A stretch of 53,714 nt of DNA, taken from Halococcus sediminicola. Its GTDB lineage: Archaea > Halobacteriota > Halobacteria > Halobacteriales > Halococcaceae. A program made the position numbers and the translations under genes. The stretch lies in contig NZ_BBMP01000008.1 of assembly GCF_000755245.1 (NCBI RefSeq), positions 1 through 53,714 on the forward strand. Reading direction: 5' to 3'. Positions within the stretch are counted from its first letter, which is position 1; each line of letters starts with the position of its first letter. Below the pieces are notes generated by a model. It searched no databases. It was not told the origin of the DNA and was given only the letters and a program-made list of their open reading frames with translations. Shown here in pieces: positions 16,452 to 24,502 of this stretch.

Positions 16452-17356
16452 CGTTCGGCCTCCAGTAGCTGCTCGGATTCGAGGTCGTCGAGGATTTCTT
16501 GAAGTTCCTCGCGGTGCTCGGCGGAGAGCCGCGAGAGCGGCGTGCGCATGCTGGGGCTCGTATGCCCTCGCATCGACAGCGCCTCCTTCAGCGGGATGGG
16601 GTTGGTCTCCCAGAACAGTGCTCGAAAGAGCGGTCCGAGTTCGTGATGGCGCTCGCGTGCAGTTGCGAAATCTCCGTCGAGCGCCGCGTGGACCATCTCG
16701 CTCACCCGTCGGGGTTCGACGTTCGCCGCGACGCTGATGGTGCCACGCCCACCGGCCGCGAGTGTCGGCAGCGTGAGCGCGTCCTCGCCCGATAGAACTG
16801 CGAACGCCGCCTCGCGCGTGCGCTCTACGAGTTCGCTCAACCGGCCGAGGTCGCTGCTCGCGGACTTGTAGCCGGCGATATTGGGGTGGTCGGCGAGCGC
16901 CGCCGCGGTGTCGATCTCGATGCTCCTGCCCGTGCGCCCGGGCACGTTGTAGATCACTTGGGGGAGATCGATGGCGTCGGCGATCGTTCGGTAGTGCTCT
17001 TCCATTCCGGCGGGTTCGGGCTTGTTGTAGTACGGCGAAATCAGGAGGAGGGCGTCCGCACCCGCATCCCGCGTGCGCTCGGCGAGAGCGAGTGCCTCAC
17101 GGGTCGCGTTCGAGCCAGCGCCCGCGATCACGGGGATCGAGACCGTTTCGACTACTGTTTCGACGACCGAAACGTGTTCGTCGTGCGAGAGGGTCGCGCT
17201 CTCGCCGGTGGTGCCGACGGGGACCAGCCCGTCGACGCCCGCCCGTTCGAGTCGTCGGGCTTCCGCGCGGAGTCGGTCGAAATCGATGCTGTCGTCCGAT
17301 GCAAATGGCGTGACCATCGCGGGGAACACGCCGTCGAGGTCGATGTCGTGTGTCAT
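16448..17356 (-). CDS. dapA: 4-hydroxy-tetrahydrodipicolinate synthase
   Basis: Class I aldolase that condenses pyruvate with aspartate semialdehyde. The Schiff-base lysine is in NIAGYKSASSDL (about residue 160), the tyrosine in QVIYNVPGRTG, and the pyruvate-binding motif VPVGTTGESATL is present. The ATG at 17356 gives MTHDIDLDGVFPAMVTPF, a normal DapA N-terminus; the longer upstream frame is not conserved. No Shine-Dalgarno sequence precedes it, consistent with a leaderless first gene. It heads the six-gene lysine operon; the 279-base spacer upstream holds its promoter, whose TATA box I cannot place firmly. Confidence 0.95.
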   Translation of the reverse strand: MTHDIDLDGVFPAMVTPFASDDSIDFDRLRAEARRLERAGVDGLVPVGTTGESATLSHDEHVSVVETVVETVSIPVIAGAGSNATREALALAERTRDAGADALLLISPYYNKPEPAGMEEHYRTIADAIDLPQVIYNVPGRTGRSIEIDTAAALADHPNIAGYKSASSDLGRLSELVERTREAAFAVLSGEDALTLPTLAAGGRGTISVAANVEPRRVSEMVHAALDGDFATARERHHELGPLFRALFWETNPIPLKEALSMRGHTSPSMRTPLSRLSAEHREELQEILDDLESEQLLEAER

Positions 17357-17635
17357 GGTGGGTCGTGTCGCTACTCGGTGGGCTGTGCGCTCGAAAACGG
17401 CACGCGACGGGAGCGCTACGCCCGCCGCGCACCACACGCCGGGCGTTTTGTGTCCGCGCGAGCAGGAGTGCCACACCCGAGACTCGCCGTCCGAGCCTGC
17501 TGGGGTGTAGCGCCTCGCATACCCGACCCACTGCGCCCGGCACACTTATCGGTTGCGTCGTGTGCGATACCTGCCGGGCGCGACGACTCGTTTCGGTGAC
17601 GAAACGCTTTAGCGGGCGGTCCGAGGAGTGCCGGC

Positions 17636-18136
17636 ATGTCGAACGTCGTGCACTCGGCCCAGCGCGTCGCGGTGCTGGTCGACTCCCAGAACCTCTATCA
17701 CACCACGCAAAGCGTGTATTCGCGCAACATCGACTACGCCGAACTCCTCGACGAGGCCGTCGACGGACGTGAACTCACTCGCGCCATCGCGTACGTCATT
17801 CAGGCGAACTCACCCGACGAGGACAGTTTCTTCGAGGCGCTCGAGAACATCGGCTTCGAGACCAAGATCAAGGAGATCAAGACCCACGCCGACGGCTCCA
17901 AGACGGCCGACTGGGACGTCGGGATGATCCTCGATGCGGTGACGCTCGCGCCCCATCTCGACAGCATCGTCATCTGTACGGGCGACGGCGACTTCTCTCG
18001 GCTCTGTTCACACCTGCGCCACGCGGGCGTCCGCGTCGAGGCGATGGCCTTCGGCGAATCGACCTCGGAAGAACTCGTCGGTGCCGCCGACGCCTTCACC
18101 GACCTCTCGGAGCGTTCCGAGCGCTTCTTACTCTAA
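17636..18136 (+). CDS. NYN-domain (LabA/DUF88-type) protein
   Basis: A 166-residue single-domain protein of the PIN-like NYN fold. The acidic active-site landmarks are visible: VLVDSQNLYHTT near residue 14, KTADWDVGMILDA near 99, and ICTGDGDFSRLCSHL near 122. NYN proteins are proposed metal-dependent RNases acting on structured RNA. Here the whole protein is just the catalytic domain, with a short C-terminal helix. It converges on and overlaps the next small gene by 4 bases. Substrate unknown. Confidence 0.85.
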   Translation: MSNVVHSAQRVAVLVDSQNLYHTTQSVYSRNIDYAELLDEAVDGRELTRAIAYVIQANSPDEDSFFEALENIGFETKIKEIKTHADGSKTADWDVGMILDAVTLAPHLDSIVICTGDGDFSRLCSHLRHAGVRVEAMAFGESTSEELVGAADAFTDLSERSERFLL

Positions 18137-18318
18137 ACCGTTCCTTCCGAGGTGCCGATGAGCAACGAGCCGACGGCCATCGCGAGCGCGGCGACGACGG
18201 CGAGCGGGACCGGCACCGCGAAACCGAGGGTCGTGGCGGGAAACGCGAACAGAAGGATGATTATCGCCCCGATGATCAAGAGCACGCCGCCCGCACCGAT
18301 CTGTGTCCGTTCGTCCAT
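18133..18318 (-). CDS. Small two-helix membrane protein
   Basis: A 61-residue protein starting MDERTQIGAGGVLLIIG, with two hydrophobic spans at about residues 8-28 and 33-54 joined by a short turn. No family is recognised. ATG at 18318 is preferred because the longer frame upstream adds basic, unconserved sequence; an AT-rich GATATAAATG element upstream (18339-18348, plus-strand reading) would place a promoter about 25 bases before this start. Confidence 0.65.
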   Translation of the reverse strand: MDERTQIGAGGVLLIIGAIIILLFAFPATTLGFAVPVPLAVVAALAMAVGSLLIGTSEGTV

Positions 18319-18408
18319 GACTGCTCCTGTGACCCACGGGATATAAATGGCTTCGAAAGCCCCGCGCCGGATGGTCGCCCTTTTGCCGGCCACCACCCGA
18401 ACGGGGAC

Positions 18409-18870
18409 ATGAACGACGTCGCACGGCTACGCACGGTCGCCGACTACCAGTTCGGCGCGGGGGCCGGACGGGCACTGTTTCCCGAAAACGGGACGTTCAC
18501 GGTGCGGCGCTCGCGGACCGGCCGGCCACAGCAGGTCTTCGCCGACGGCGAGCGCCTCGTTTCCTATGGTACTGACGGCCGCTTCACGCTCGGTCTCGCG
18601 GGCGGCGAACGACTTCGAACGACACTCGCCGCGCCACGGGGACGGGTCGTCGTCGGCGCGGAGAGCGATCCCTTCGTCAGGGAAGGCAAGAACGCCTTTG
18701 CGAAGTTCGTCCGCGAGAGTGATCCGGCCATCAGACCCGGCGACGCGGTCTGTATCGTCGACCCGGACGACGACCTCCTCGGTGTCGGACGGGCAGAACT
18801 GTCGGCGACGGCGATGGCGGACTTTTCGACTGGTGTCGCCGTCAAGACGCGCGAGGGAGCCGAAAAATAG
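18409..18870 (+). CDS. PUA-domain protein
   Basis: A 153-residue protein. The C-terminal 75 residues (ESDPFVREGKNAFAKF, RPGDAVCIVDPDDDLLGVG) match the PUA RNA-binding fold seen in archaeosine transglycosylase and related tRNA-modifying enzymes; the N-terminal half resembles the domain that precedes PUA in stand-alone archaeal proteins. No catalytic domain is present. Likely binds RNA; role unknown. It is convergent with the PAN gene, 5 bases apart. Confidence 0.75.
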   Translation: MNDVARLRTVADYQFGAGAGRALFPENGTFTVRRSRTGRPQQVFADGERLVSYGTDGRFTLGLAGGERLRTTLAAPRGRVVVGAESDPFVREGKNAFAKFVRESDPAIRPGDAVCIVDPDDDLLGVGRAELSATAMADFSTGVAVKTREGAEK

Positions 18871-18875
18871 AGGTT

Positions 18876-20087
18876 TCAGGCGAACGTCTTCGAGACCTCG
18901 TCGCTGTCCTCGTCGGTATCGATCTTCGCCCACGCCTCGTGGAAGTCCTCCATCCGCACCTCGGTCCGGTCGTCGCGGATGGCGAACATCCCGGCTTCGG
19001 TACAGATGGCCTTGATGTCCGCGCCGCTGGCCTCGGCGATGTCCGCCGCGAGCTGCTCGAATTCGACGTCGTCGGCGAGGTTCATCCCGCGCGTGTGGAT
19101 CTCGAAGATTTTCTCGCGACCCTCGGCGTTCGGCTTGGGCACCTCGATGAGTCGGTCGAACCGGCCGGGACGGAGGATCGCTCTGTCGAGCATATCGAAG
19201 CGGTTCGTCGCGGCGATGATGCGGATGTCGCCGCGCTCCTCGAACCCGTCCATCTCCGAGAGGAGCTGCATCATCGTTCGCTGGACCTCGGCGTCGCCGG
19301 AGGTCTTCGAGTCCGTTCGCTTGGAGGCGATGGCGTCGATCTCGTCGATGAAGATGACCGCTGGCTCGTGCTCGCGGGCGACCTCGAAGAGGTCGCGGAC
19401 GAGTTTCGCGCCCTCGCCGATGAACTTGTGAACCAGCTCGGAGCCGGCCATCTTGATGAAGGTCGCATCGGTCTGGTTGGCGACGGCCTTGGCGAGCATC
19501 GTCTTGCCCGTGCCCGGTGGACCGTGTAGCAGGACGCCAGAGGGTGGCTCGATGCCCACGTCGGTGAACATCTCCGGCGATTCGAGCGGTAGCTCGACGG
19601 TCTCTCGAACCTCGTTCATCTGCTCTTCGAGACCGCCGATGTCCTCGTAATGCACGCCCGGACTCTCCTGAACCTCCATCACGCGCGCTCGGACGTCGGT
19701 CTCGTCCGAGAGGTCGGTGACGATTGAGAGGGAGTTGTTCACCGCCACCCGGGAGCCGGGTTCGATCCCCTCGCGGGTCTCGTCGGTGACCTCGGTGAGC
19801 GCTTCCTGGTTGTTGCCGTGCTGTTTGATGATGACGCCGTCGTCGGTCATCTCTTGGACGGTGGCGACGAACAGCGGCGACTGCTTGAGCTTCTTGTTCT
19901 CGTGGGTGAGCCGCTCGAGTTTCTGTCGGTACTTGTTGTTCTCGGCGTTCGCATCGAGCAGTTTGTCACGCATCTCCTCGTTTTGGCTGTCGAGGATGTC
20001 GATGCGGTCTTCGAGCGATGCGATCTTCTCCTGTTGTGAGGCTTCGGTGTCGTATGGTTGGTCGACGTCGTCCACCGTATCGGTCAT
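18876..20087 (-). CDS. pan: Proteasome-activating nucleotidase (PAN)
   Basis: Hexameric AAA+ unfoldase that feeds the 20S proteasome. N-terminal coiled coil (about residues 15-70), OB domain, then the AAA module with Walker A GPPGTGKTM, Walker B VIFIDEIDAIA, second region of homology ATNRFDMLDRAILRPGRFDR. Length 403 is normal. The protein ends S-K-T-F-A; the canonical C-terminal hydrophobic-Tyr-any motif that docks into the 20S ring is therefore not seen, Phe standing in the tyrosine position and Thr before it. Haloarchaea often carry two PAN paralogs, so this could be the variant one. Confidence 0.95.
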   Translation of the reverse strand: MTDTVDDVDQPYDTEASQQEKIASLEDRIDILDSQNEEMRDKLLDANAENNKYRQKLERLTHENKKLKQSPLFVATVQEMTDDGVIIKQHGNNQEALTEVTDETREGIEPGSRVAVNNSLSIVTDLSDETDVRARVMEVQESPGVHYEDIGGLEEQMNEVRETVELPLESPEMFTDVGIEPPSGVLLHGPPGTGKTMLAKAVANQTDATFIKMAGSELVHKFIGEGAKLVRDLFEVAREHEPAVIFIDEIDAIASKRTDSKTSGDAEVQRTMMQLLSEMDGFEERGDIRIIAATNRFDMLDRAILRPGRFDRLIEVPKPNAEGREKIFEIHTRGMNLADDVEFEQLAADIAEASGADIKAICTEAGMFAIRDDRTEVRMEDFHEAWAKIDTDEDSDEVSKTFA

Positions 20088-20161
20088 TGCCCGCGATAGG
20101 GCGCACTTTCATAAGAGCGTTCGGGTCGCCACGACCGTCCGGCCCGCGCGATGGCCGCGGC

Positions 20162-21379
20162 TCAGCGCCCCTCGTAGCGGATCGGCAGCGACTCGACGCC
20201 GTAGATGAACGAACTGCGCGTCGGCGAGAGGTCCGCATCCGCGAGCGCCAGCCCGTCGAGCGAGAGGATCTCGGAGAGCGCGACCCGCGCTTCGAGGCGG
20301 GCCAGCGGCGCGCCGAGACAGTAGTGGGTGCCGTGGCCGAAGCCGAGATGGCCGGTCGGCGCGCGGTCGACGGCGAACTCGTCGGCGTTCTCGAAGGCGC
20401 GCCCGTCGCGGTTCGCCGAGCCGAGCCACGCCACGACGCGGTCGCCCTCTTCGATGGTCGCGTCGCCGAGACTCACGTCGCTGCGCGCGACGCGGGTCAT
20501 CGCCTGCACGGGTGCCCGATAGCGAAGCACCTCTTCGATGGCCGTGCCGATGGCGTTCTCGTCGCCCGCCAACTCGGAAAGGAGGTCCTGATTGCCGAAA
20601 CAGCGCACGGCGTTCGTGATGAGGTTCGTCGTGGTGATGTTGCCGGCGATCAGTAACAACATACACATCCCGAGCGCCTCCTCCTGTGGAAGTTTGCTGC
20701 CATCGGATAGCTCGGCGGTCGCGATCGTCGAGAGGAGGTCGTCGCGAGGCTCCTCGCGGCGCTGCTGGATGAGATCGAGGAAGTACATCGCCATCTCGCG
20801 CTGGCTCTGCTGTTGGCGCTCGGCCGTCTCCTCGTCGCTCGCCGCGGCGACGAGCGAATCGGACCACTCCTTGAACTGCGCGCGGTCCTCGACGGGGACC
20901 CCCAGTAGCTCGGCGATGACGATGACCGGGAACGGGTAGGACAGTTCCTCGACGAGGTCCATCTCGCCGTCGTTGGCCGCGAGCGCGTCGTCCATGAGGT
21001 CGGCCATGAGTTCGCGCAGGCGTGGCTCCAGCTCGGCGACCGTCCGCGGGCTGAAGGCGTCGTCGACGATCTCCCGGAGGTCGTCGTGGCGCGGCGGATC
21101 CTGAAACAGCATCGTGTCGAGGATGAGACCCCCTCCCTCACCCTCGGGTTCGACGAAATCGCTCGCGGTGCGCGGGTTCACCGAGAACGTCTCGTCGTCG
21201 CTGATGACTCGTTTGACGTCGGCGTGCCGGAAAACGTCCCACGAGCCGCGTGCAGCGTCGTAGCGGACGGGTGATTCCTCGCGCATCTCGCGGTACCAAT
21301 CGAACGGTTCGAGCCACGCGTCGGGTTCGGAGAGTGCCTCGGGGAACGCCTGTAATCCCTGCGGGTCTGCGGAACTCAT
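20162..21379 (-). CDS. Cytochrome P450
   Basis: A 405-residue soluble, bacterial-type P450. The heme-ligand motif FGHGTHYCLGAPLARLEAR is at about 340-358 and the K-helix E-x-x-R is visible in EEVLRYRAP. The I-helix motif reads LIAGNITTTNL: the acidic residue usually found before the conserved threonine is an isoleucine. That residue normally helps proton delivery to bound oxygen, so either a different proton path or a peroxygenase-like or reduced activity is possible. No ferredoxin or reductase gene is adjacent. It diverges from the TFB gene; an inverted repeat sits just upstream of its ATG. Confidence 0.93.
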   Translation of the reverse strand: MSSADPQGLQAFPEALSEPDAWLEPFDWYREMREESPVRYDAARGSWDVFRHADVKRVISDDETFSVNPRTASDFVEPEGEGGGLILDTMLFQDPPRHDDLREIVDDAFSPRTVAELEPRLRELMADLMDDALAANDGEMDLVEELSYPFPVIVIAELLGVPVEDRAQFKEWSDSLVAAASDEETAERQQQSQREMAMYFLDLIQQRREEPRDDLLSTIATAELSDGSKLPQEEALGMCMLLLIAGNITTTNLITNAVRCFGNQDLLSELAGDENAIGTAIEEVLRYRAPVQAMTRVARSDVSLGDATIEEGDRVVAWLGSANRDGRAFENADEFAVDRAPTGHLGFGHGTHYCLGAPLARLEARVALSEILSLDGLALADADLSPTRSSFIYGVESLPIRYEGR

Positions 21380-21384
21380 CGCCT

Positions 21385-21404
21385 GTTAGTAGCTGCCTAC
21401 TGAC
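21385..21404. promoter_or_regulatory. Inverted repeat at the P450 start, candidate operator
   Basis: GTTAGTAG, 4 bases, CTACTGAC: the arms pair at seven of eight positions. It ends 6 bases from the P450 ATG (21379), and a TATA-like GATTGATAG lies just beyond it on the P450 side (21405-21413, minus strand). A protein bound here would cover the expected transcript start. The binding protein is not identified. Confidence 0.45.
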
Positions 21405-21458
21405 TATCAATCTTTCCCGCCGTTCGAACCGTGATTTTCGCCCGATGGCGGCGGAGGG

Positions 21459-21466
21459 TTTAAATA
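21459..21466 (+). promoter_or_regulatory. TATA box of the TFB gene
   Basis: TTTAAATA preceded by the purine-rich GGAGGG, resembling a BRE-TATA pair. It predicts a transcript start near 21487-21490, at the chosen TTG start codon, implying a leaderless message. Confidence 0.7.
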
Positions 21467-21486
21467 CTGGCATCCCTTACCCATCA

Positions 21487-22557
21487 TTGTCGAAGACTCC
21501 GTTGTACCGTCAGTCAACCCACCCATCCGAGCACGCGCTCACCCACCCGATATTGGAAGGCACTACACACATCCGACAGCGAGAACCGAGCGAACAGGAC
21601 GAACGAGCCACCGAGGACGTCACCACCGACGAGACCGAGCGGGTCTGTCCCGAGTGTGGTGGCCGACTGGTCGAGGATTCGGCCCACGGCGAGACCACCT
21701 GCGCGGAGTGCGGGCTGGTCGTCTCCGCCGAGGAAATCGACCACGGTCCCGAGTGGCGCGCGTTCGATAGCGCCGAGCGCGACCGGAAGAAACGCACCGG
21801 CGCACCAACCACGAAGATGATGCACGACAAGGGGCTGTCGAGCCAGATCGGCTGGCAGAACAAGGACGCCTACGGCAACGCCCTGAGTTCGCGCAAGCGC
21901 CAGCAGATGCAGCGTCTCAGGACGTGGGACGAACGCTTTCGCACCCGCGACTCGAAAGAACGCAACCTCAAGCAGGCACTCGGCGAGATCGAGCGCATGG
22001 CCTCCGCACTGGGGGTCCCGAAGGACGTCCGCGAGACCGCCTCGGTCATCTACCGCCGCGCGCTCGCCGAGGACCTGTTGCCTGGGCGCTCCATCGAGGG
22101 CGTCGCGACGGCCGCACTCTATGCGGGCATCCGACAGACGGGTCTCCCGCGAAGCGTCGAGGAGGTCGGGGCGGTCGCGCGCGTCGACGAGATGGAGTTC
22201 AAGCGCGCCTACCGCTACATCAATCAGGAACTCGACCTCGAAATCGGCCCGCCGAACCCCAAACAGTACGTCTCGCGGTTCGCGTCCGATCTCGACGTGA
22301 GCGAGGAGACCGAACGCCGGGCGCGCGAACTGCTCAACGCCGCCGAGGCACAGGCCGTCCATAGCGGCAAGAGTCCCGTCGGGCTGGCCGGTGCGGCGCT
22401 CTACGCCGCCGGCATCCTCACTAACCGCAAACTCACCCAAGACGACGTCAGCGAGGTCGCCGAAGTCAGCAACGTCACCATCAGAAACCGCTACCACGAA
22501 CTGATGGAGGTCGCCGAGGACACCGACGCCAACGGCCCGTCCGCGGCGGCCGCCTAG
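21487..22557 (+). CDS. tfb: Transcription initiation factor TFB (TFIIB homolog)
   Basis: An N-terminal zinc ribbon (CPECGG then 14-16 residues later CAECG) is followed by the B-finger/B-reader (GPEWRAFDSAERDRK, GAPTTKMMHDKGLSSQIGW) and two cyclin-fold repeats (from about residue 150; YRRALAEDLLPGRSIEGVA and LTNRKLTQDDVSEVAEVSN). It bridges TBP-DNA and RNA polymerase. The frame has no ATG before the zinc ribbon: candidates are TTG at 21487 (356 residues) and TTG at 21556. The first is favoured because it falls where the TATA box predicts transcription to begin. Haloarchaea carry several TFB paralogs; which one this is cannot be said. Confidence 0.93.
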   Translation: MSKTPLYRQSTHPSEHALTHPILEGTTHIRQREPSEQDERATEDVTTDETERVCPECGGRLVEDSAHGETTCAECGLVVSAEEIDHGPEWRAFDSAERDRKKRTGAPTTKMMHDKGLSSQIGWQNKDAYGNALSSRKRQQMQRLRTWDERFRTRDSKERNLKQALGEIERMASALGVPKDVRETASVIYRRALAEDLLPGRSIEGVATAALYAGIRQTGLPRSVEEVGAVARVDEMEFKRAYRYINQELDLEIGPPNPKQYVSRFASDLDVSEETERRARELLNAAEAQAVHSGKSPVGLAGAALYAAGILTNRKLTQDDVSEVAEVSNVTIRNRYHELMEVAEDTDANGPSAAAA

Positions 22558-22610
22558 AGCCACACGCGGTCGACAGCAACCGTTTAGTGGTTCCGAAGCA
22601 AGGTTCGAGT

Positions 22611-23300
22611 ATGCCGAGCGCGAAGGCCGAGGACTACCTCAAGGCGATCTATCAGCTCCGGGAGGGCGAGGAGCCGGTCGCCACCTCGACCGTCGCCGAG
22701 GCGCTCGACGTCACGGCTCCGACCGTCACGGCGACGATGAAGCGCCTCGAAGGGCACGGTCTCGTCGAACGCGAGGAGTACAAAGGTGTGCGTCTCACCG
22801 AGGAGGGCGAACTGGTCGCGCTCGAAACCATCCGCCACCACCGCCTGCTCGAACTGTTCCTCGCCGAGCATCTGAACTACGACTGGGCCGAAGTCCACGA
22901 CGAGGCCGATAGGTTGGAACACCACATCAGCGAGCGCCTCGAAACCGAACTCGCCGCGACCCTCGGCGACCCGAGCGCCGACCCCCACGGAGCGCCGATT
23001 CCGAACGAGAAGTTGGAACCGACCGAAGCCGACGACGAGCCGCTCACCGAATACGAGGAAGGCGAGACGCTGGTCGTCACGCAGGTCGCCGACAGCGACC
23101 CCGACGTGCTCTCGTATCTCGCCGACGCCGGTATCCGGCCCGGCACCCGCCTCACGATCCGCGAGATCGCGCCGTTCGGGATGCTCACCGTCGCACCCGA
23201 AGAGCACGACGAAACCGTCTCGTTACCGGCCGAAATCGCCGCCGAGGTTCGTGTGCAAGCGGGCGAGCGCCCGGAAGACGAACCGGCGACCGCCGACTGA
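22611..23300 (+). CDS. DtxR/MntR-family metal-dependent regulator
   Basis: A 229-residue regulator. Residues 1-60 are the winged helix (EDYLKAIYQLREGEEPV, VTAPTVTATMKRLEGHGLVE); residues 65-125 the metal-binding dimerisation region (LETIRHHRLLELFLAEHL, DEADRLEHHISE, with the histidines and glutamates expected for Fe or Mn); residues about 150-220 an SH3-like FeoA domain. It represses metal uptake genes when Fe(II) or Mn(II) is plentiful in characterised members. ATG at 22611 is preferred over an in-frame GTG at 22587. It is directly upstream of the ABC importer genes, same strand. Confidence 0.9.
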   Translation: MPSAKAEDYLKAIYQLREGEEPVATSTVAEALDVTAPTVTATMKRLEGHGLVEREEYKGVRLTEEGELVALETIRHHRLLELFLAEHLNYDWAEVHDEADRLEHHISERLETELAATLGDPSADPHGAPIPNEKLEPTEADDEPLTEYEEGETLVVTQVADSDPDVLSYLADAGIRPGTRLTIREIAPFGMLTVAPEEHDETVSLPAEIAAEVRVQAGERPEDEPATAD

Positions 23301-23343
23301 TTCCCGCTGAACTCGGGGACTCCGTGACGACAGTTTTAATTGC

Positions 23344-23364
23344 CACTCGGTGAAATCACTCGGT
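23344..23364 (+). promoter_or_regulatory. Direct repeats before the ABC-importer operon
   Basis: CACTCGGT occurs twice with a 13-base period, the second copy ending one base before the ATG. A TATA-like TTTTAATT lies at 23334-23341. The repeats would overlap the transcript start, the position of a repressor site, but no regulator is known. Confidence 0.35.
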
Positions 23365-23365
23365 A

Positions 23366-24502
23366 ATGAAACGGCGAGGGTTCCTCCAGCGGACGAGCGC
23401 CGGGGTCGCTGGAGTGGCGCTGCTCGCGGGCTGTACGGGCACCGATAGCGGGAACGATGGCTCCGGAGCCGGCGGTTCTGGAACCACCGACGGGTCGGCA
23501 AGCGATAGCACGGCGACCACCGGAACTCCGTCGCCGAGCGGCACGTTGCGGGTCGCCACCTACTCGTCGTTCACGGGCGAGGGGACGGCCGGAAACTGGC
23601 TCAAAGCCGCCTTCGAACGGGAGTTTTCGGGAACGACCGTCGAGTTCGTCACCCCCGAAAACGGCGTCAACCAGTACGTCCAGCGCGCCGCGCAGGGCGC
23701 ACCGATCGACGCCGACCTCTATGTGGGCTTGAACACGGCCGAACTCGTTCGCGCGCGGAAGACGCTCGACGAACCGCTCTTCCGGTCGGTCGGAAAGCGT
23801 CTCGACGGTGCCGAGAGGGTCAAAGAGGCGCTGCGCATCGACCCGCAGGAGCGTGCCGTGCCCTACGACACGGGCTACATCTCGCTGGTCTATGACGAAA
23901 ACGCGGTCGAGGGGCCGAAAACGTTCGATTCGCTCCTCGAATCGCGCTACGAGAACAAACTCATCACCGAAAACGCCCAACAATCGGACCCCGGGCGCGC
24001 ATTCTTGCTCTGGTCGATCATCACGCAGGGCGAGAAGCACTACCTCGACTACTGGAAGCAACTGCTCGACAACGGCGTCAAGGTGCTCACGGACTGGGAG
24101 CCGGCCTATCAGGCGTACTCGAACGGCGAGGCCCCGATGGTCGTCTCGTACTCGACCGATCAGGTGTACTACCACGGCCCGGACGTCGACATGGCGAAAC
24201 ATCGGATCGGCTTCCTCAACGGGCAGGGCTACGCCAACCCTGAGACGATGGCGCTCTTTGCCGACGCCGAGAACCCACGGCTCGCCCGGCGGTTCATGGA
24301 GTTCGTGCTCACCGAGAAAGCCCAGTCGAAGATCGCCGTCAAGAACGTGCAGTTTCCCGCTGTGCGGGGTGTCACGCCAAGCGAGGAGTTCGCGAAGTAC
24401 GCCAAGGAACCACCCGAGGCGGTCACGCACTCCTACGACGAACTCGCGGGCAACGTCGAGACGTGGGTCGAGGAATGGTCGCGGCTGGTCGCAAGCGCGT
24501 GA
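23366..24502 (+). CDS. Thiamine-type ABC transporter substrate-binding lipoprotein
   Basis: A 378-residue exported binding protein. The N-terminus KRRGFLQRTSAGVAGVALL plus lipobox LLAGC is a Tat-lipoprotein signal; a Ser/Gly/Thr linker follows to about residue 55. The body matches the TbpA/ThiB cluster: TLRVATYSSFTGEG, VEFVTPENGVNQYVQRA, YDTGYISLVYDENAV, WEPAYQAYSNGEAPMVVSY. The tryptophan and tyrosine at the last motif line the thiamine pocket in the E. coli protein. Fe(III)-binding proteins are close relatives, and the DtxR-type gene upstream leaves that option open. First gene of a three-gene operon. Confidence 0.85.
   Translation: MKRRGFLQRTSAGVAGVALLAGCTGTDSGNDGSGAGGSGTTDGSASDSTATTGTPSPSGTLRVATYSSFTGEGTAGNWLKAAFEREFSGTTVEFVTPENGVNQYVQRAAQGAPIDADLYVGLNTAELVRARKTLDEPLFRSVGKRLDGAERVKEALRIDPQERAVPYDTGYISLVYDENAVEGPKTFDSLLESRYENKLITENAQQSDPGRAFLLWSIITQGEKHYLDYWKQLLDNGVKVLTDWEPAYQAYSNGEAPMVVSYSTDQVYYHGPDVDMAKHRIGFLNGQGYANPETMALFADAENPRLARRFMEFVLTEKAQSKIAVKNVQFPAVRGVTPSEEFAKYAKEPPEAVTHSYDELAGNVETWVEEWSRLVASA

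Noticed and set aside
18427-18933. Minus-strand frame covering the PUA gene and the end of PAN
   Set aside because: The plus-strand PUA frame has domain-level similarity; the antisense frame has none and crosses into a second real gene.
23301-23365. Thiamine (TPP) riboswitch before the thiamine-type importer
   Set aside because: The spacer is only 65 bases and includes the promoter; there is no room for the ~90-base TPP element, and no core motif is seen.
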